In this document: in pieces, positions 50,690 through 52,711 of the stretch
How positions within the stretch are numbered: position 1 is the stretch's first letter
How the letters are laid out: the number at the start of each line of letters is the position of its first letter
Assembly (NCBI GenBank): GCA_947456815.1
Contig: CANGTL010000016.1
Location: 1 to 52,711 of the forward strand
Reading direction: 5' to 3'
Length of the DNA stretch: 52,711 nt
From: Flavobacteriaceae bacterium
GTDB taxonomy: Bacteria; Bacteroidota; Bacteroidia; Flavobacteriales; Flavobacteriaceae
The notes under the pieces: model-generated
What the model was told of the DNA's origin: nothing
The model's input: the letters and a program-made list of their open reading frames with translations, nothing else
The model's database searches: none
Made by a program: the position numbers and the translations under genes

Positions 50690-50769
50690 TGAAGCTGTTC
50701 CTGCTGTCCGCTTTATCTTTTGTTCTGAACGCCAGAACAAAAGGATGCCGCTTCCATCAGGGCTAGGGT
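50690..50769 (-). repeat. Intergenic structured element, copy E (overlaps truA stop)
   Basis: On the minus strand it begins CCCTAGCCCTGATGGAAGCGG and runs into AGCAGGAACAGCTTC. The arms CTTTTGTTCTG (50717-50727) and CAGAACAAAAG (50733-50743) form a perfect 11-base stem around a 5-base loop, the longest of the copies. The TAG in the CCCTAGCCC head is the in-frame stop codon of truA. Confidence 0.8.
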
Positions 50770-51503
50770 TTTACGTAATCATAGACGATTTCGGTTAAAT
50801 ATAATCCGTGCGCAGGTGCCGAAAACCCAGCTTCACTTCTGTTCTTACTTTCTAATATAGCTTGAAAATCATCTATTGTAATTTTATGCAAACCAACATT
50901 AATCAAGGTTCCGACAATAGCTCGCACCATATTTCGTAAAAACCGATCTGCCGAGATGGTAAAAATAAGCTTATTTTCGTCTTGTGACCATTGCGCAAAA
51001 CTAACCTTGCAATTGAAAGTATTAACGTCTGTATTCACTTTAGAAAAACACTCAAAATCGGTGTGCGTCAATAGCAATTTTGCGGCTTCATTCATGGCGT
51101 CTACATCAAGTTGTGAAGTAAAATACCAACTCAAATCTGTCAAAAACGGATTTTTGAACGTATGAATGTGATATTCATAGGTTCGTTTTGTTGCGTCAAA
51201 TCGAGCATGTGCGGTGTCATGTACAGCAATGATTTCATGAACTACAATATCTTTGGGAAGAAACGAATTGAGTTTGTGCACCAAATTTCCCGAATCGATT
51301 GCGATTTCTGTGTCAAAATGAGCGTACATGATTTTCGCGTGAACTCCAGTATCGGTTCTTCCTGCGCCCATCAACTCTATCGAACAATTCAAAACCGTTG
51401 CCATCGCTTTGGTCAGTGTTTCTTGAACTGTCACGGCATTGGGTTGCGATTGCCAACCGTGATAATTTGTGCCGTTGTATGAAAATTGAATGAAGTAACG
51501 CAT
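50763..51503 (-). CDS. truA: tRNA pseudouridine(38-40) synthase TruA
   Basis: 246 residues from the ATG at 51503; a TTG one codon earlier is less likely. It makes pseudouridine at positions 38-40 of the tRNA anticodon stem-loop. The catalytic Asp51 is in GAGRTDTGVHA; other motifs are FSYNGTNYHGWQSQ, ADRFLRNMVRAIVGTLI and APAHGLYL. The stop codon is supplied by the repeat element at 50690-50769. The leader contains a 7-base repeat tract and a good -7 element. Confidence 0.93.
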   Translation of the reverse strand: MRYFIQFSYNGTNYHGWQSQPNAVTVQETLTKAMATVLNCSIELMGAGRTDTGVHAKIMYAHFDTEIAIDSGNLVHKLNSFLPKDIVVHEIIAVHDTAHARFDATKRTYEYHIHTFKNPFLTDLSWYFTSQLDVDAMNEAAKLLLTHTDFECFSKVNTDVNTFNCKVSFAQWSQDENKLIFTISADRFLRNMVRAIVGTLINVGLHKITIDDFQAILESKNRSEAGFSAPAHGLYLTEIVYDYVKP

Positions 51504-51507
51504 CAAG

Positions 51508-51535
51508 AGTTGTCGGTTGTGAGTTGTCGGTTTTT
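51508..51535. repeat. Heptanucleotide tract (AGTTGTC x4) in the truA leader
   Basis: Units AGTTGTC, GGTTGTG, AGTTGTC, GGTTTTT in 7-base phase, a few bases before the truA start on the minus strand. Confidence 0.7.
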
Positions 51536-51561
51536 TGTTATCGGTAGTTGGTATGCGTGTG

Positions 51562-51569
51562 CAAATATA
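51562..51569 (-). promoter_or_regulatory. Probable -7 element of truA
   Basis: On the minus strand TATATTTG matches TAnnTTTG exactly. It would give a leader of about 55 bases that includes the heptanucleotide tract. A -33 TTG is not clear. Confidence 0.5.
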
Positions 51570-51691
51570 CTTATTAATAGAATTGATTTTGAAATTGGGA
51601 ATGGTAAGTAAATGTTAATTTGGGTGATGCTAGATTGACTTCTAAATACAAATTTTTGATTTGGAAAGAGAATGTTTATTTTTACCGCAAA

Positions 51692-51776
51692 CCCTAGCCC
51701 TGATAGCAACGAAAATCCTTTTGTGGCGGCGTTCGACACAAAAGATTGTAGTGGATAGCAGGTTCCCGGCTCGTAA
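51692..51776 (+). repeat. Intergenic structured element, copy F
   Basis: Begins CCCTAGCCCTGATAGCAACG and ends GGCTCGTAAA. The arms CTTTTGTG (51718-51725) and CACAAAAG (51737-51744) match copy A, with an 11-base loop that differs from A at three positions. It lies in the 390-base gap between truA and the phosphoesterase gene. Confidence 0.78.
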
Positions 51777-51780
51777 AAAA

Positions 51781-51817
51781 AAACTCAGAAACTCAGAAAC
51801 TCAGCATCTCAGTAACT
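51781..51817. repeat. Octanucleotide tract (AAACTCAG x4)
   Basis: Units AAACTCAG three times, CATCTCAG, then TAACT, in strict 8-base phase. It lies about 80 bases upstream of the phosphoesterase gene. Related tracts in both orientations lie downstream of that gene. Confidence 0.78.
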
Positions 51818-51896
51818 TTAAAATTGAAATCGAAGATTATTTCATCCGTTCGCCATAATGGCTCGGGTCACGAACACAAAAAAATAAAATAAAATT

Positions 51897-52394
51897 GTGA
51901 GTAAAAAAATCCTTTTGCTTTCCGACACGCACAGTCACATGGATGAAGTCATATTGAAATATGTCGATCAAGCCGATGAAGTTTGGCATGCAGGCGATAT
52001 TGGGAATTTAGAAGTGACGGATACACTCAAGAAACACAAACCCTTGCGCGCGGTTTATGGCAATATTGATGACGACAAAGCCAGAATGGAGTTTCCTTTG
52101 CACAACCGTTTTTTCTGCGAAGGTGTTGATGTTTGGATCACCCATATCGGTGGTTATCCAGATAAATACAATCAGGAAATTAGAGCGGAAATTATCAAGA
52201 ATCCACCCAAGCTTTTTATATGTGGGCATTCTCATATTTTGAAAGTCATTTATGATAAGAAGCTGCAATTATTGCATATGAATCCTGGCGCTGCTGGAAA
52301 AAGTGGTTTTCACCAAGTGCGAACGATGTTGCGGTTTGTGATTGATGGGGATCAGATAAAGGATTTGGAGATTGTGGAGCTTGGGAAGAAGTAA
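51897..52394 (+). CDS. YfcE-like metallophosphoesterase
   Basis: 165 residues from a GTG start (MSKKILLLSDTHSH). It is a small calcineurin-like phosphodiesterase of the YfcE/MJ0936 type: metal ligands in LLSDTHSH, HAGDIG, VYGNIDD, ITHIGGYP and the final CGHSH motif, then NPGAAG. Relatives hydrolyse phosphodiesters with manganese or other divalent ions; the natural substrate is unknown. It is flanked on both sides by octanucleotide tracts. Confidence 0.9.
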   Translation: MSKKILLLSDTHSHMDEVILKYVDQADEVWHAGDIGNLEVTDTLKKHKPLRAVYGNIDDDKARMEFPLHNRFFCEGVDVWITHIGGYPDKYNQEIRAEIIKNPPKLFICGHSHILKVIYDKKLQLLHMNPGAAGKSGFHQVRTMLRFVIDGDQIKDLEIVELGKK

Positions 52395-52424
52395 CTGAGT
52401 TGCTGAGTGACTGAGATACTGAGT
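52393..52424. repeat. Octanucleotide tract at the phosphoesterase stop
   Basis: Units AACTGAGT, TGCTGAGT, GACTGAGA, TACTGAGT in 8-base phase, overlapping the stop codon. It is in the opposite orientation to the tract at 52491, so the two could form a long imperfect hairpin. Confidence 0.75.
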
Positions 52425-52490
52425 TTGTTTTGTAGTAACGAGAAGTTTGTATTCCAATGATGAAATAGTGCGTTCTATTGATTTTAGATT

Positions 52491-52527
52491 GACTCAGCAA
52501 CTCAGGCACTCAGAATCTCAGTAACTC
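52491..52527. repeat. Octanucleotide tract (ACTCAG type) downstream of the phosphoesterase
   Basis: Units GACTCAGC, AACTCAGG, CACTCAGA, ATCTCAGT, then AACTC. It is complementary in orientation to the tract at 52393-52424 and parallel to that at 51781. Confidence 0.75.
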
Positions 52528-52540
52528 TAAAAACAAAAAA

Positions 52541-52566
52541 AACCCGGACGCTAATCCAGGTTTTTC
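52541..52566 (-). terminator. Terminator of the gene at the right edge
   Basis: On the minus strand AAACCTGGA pairs with TCCGGGTTT (one G-U pair) around a short loop, followed by a long T run. It lies about 30 bases beyond the stop of the truncated minus-strand gene. Confidence 0.75.
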
Positions 52567-52595
52567 TTCGCACTAAATAAACTAAGTTTATAGGT

Positions 52596-52711
52596 TTATC
52601 TCAATCGGTCAACAGATTTTACGAGATCTTCATCCTTTTGGATGGCTTTGTTAGCCAACACTAAAAAAACGATAGCAATAATTGGTAGAAACATCCCAAT
52701 ACCCTTCTCAG
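52596..52711 (-). CDS. C-terminal fragment of a DUF4293-like membrane protein
   Basis: The last 38 codons are visible; the gene continues beyond the right edge. The fragment has a hydrophobic segment (MFLPIIAIVFLVLANKAI) followed by the hydrophilic end KDEDLVKSVDRLR. That ending is typical of DUF4293 membrane proteins in Bacteroidetes. Function unknown. A terminator follows. Confidence 0.7.
   Translation of the reverse strand, partial: EKGIGMFLPIIAIVFLVLANKAIQKDEDLVKSVDRLR

Noticed and set aside
51858..51887. Ten-codon open frame (MARVTNTKK) upstream of the phosphoesterase
   Set aside because: It could be a leader peptide, but it is too short to support and has no visible ribosome-binding site or attenuator structure.
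51781..52527. CRISPR array
   Set aside because: The units are 8 bases, contiguous and without spacers, and no cas gene is near.
1..52711. tRNA, rRNA, insertion sequence or prophage
   Set aside because: I looked for cloverleaf-like segments, transposase motifs and integrase motifs and saw none. This is by eye only, so a short tRNA-like remnant could be missed.

Overview
The window looks like chromosomal DNA of a Flavobacterium-like member of the Bacteroidetes. Support for this: low-GC coding with few Shine-Dalgarno sites, promoters of the Bacteroidetes TTG-N19-TAnnTTTG type, a ParE/ParC pair of flavobacterial type, DUF2490/DUF6048/DUF6452/DUF6095 genes, CCC-motif and DUF2752 membrane proteins, and intergenic repeats of flavobacterial style. 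I saw no tRNA, rRNA, CRISPR array, transposase or phage gene. The first gene (FIST) and the last (DUF4293-like) are cut by the window edges.

Layout. 1-2500: a FIST sensor protein followed by a hybrid histidine kinase. 2918-7723: topoisomerase IV (parE, parC). 7800-13950, minus strand: TerC-like membrane protein, small lipoprotein, DinB-like protein, the murQ operon, and a ZIP transporter with a methyltransferase. 14015-18703: a THUMP rRNA methyltransferase and a small membrane protein (plus strand), then an envelope protein pair, rlmD and a serine acetyltransferase-like gene (minus strand). 18887-37939, all plus strand: a 19 kb purine-degradation and molybdenum-cofactor region. 38064-52711: ornithine aminotransferase, small membrane proteins, an Smr protein, cysteine desulfurase, an Mla-type lipid ABC system, lipoamide dehydrogenase, a PAP2 phosphatase, an ABC exporter, truA and a YfcE-like phosphoesterase.

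The purine region is the centre of interest. Guanine deaminase makes xanthine. XdhA/XdhB, matured by XdhC, oxidise it to urate. PuuD, a membrane urate oxidase with its own cytochrome c domain, makes 5-hydroxyisourate. A fused UraD-UraH protein makes S-allantoin. Allantoinase and allantoicase go on to ureidoglycolate and urea. The molybdopterin for xanthine dehydrogenase is made by genes in the middle of the cluster (moeA, moaD, a moeB-like gene, moaE, a moaC-moaB fusion, moaA). No recognised ureidoglycolate lyase, urease, malate synthase, purine permease, molybdate transporter or regulator is present. Instead the region ends with an uncharacterised CitE/malyl-CoA-lyase-like protein (DUF6986 type) and a divergent Nramp-like transporter. 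These two are the best candidates for undescribed functions here. A TSUP permease and a secreted esterase embedded in the cofactor operon are also unexplained.

Between genes lie two unusual repeat classes. One is a family of about 80-145 bp elements starting CCCTAGCCC(T/C)GAT, with a hairpin whose arms change together from copy to copy (candidate Flavo-1-like RNA). The other is a set of 7- or 8-bp periodic tracts lying against start or stop codons.
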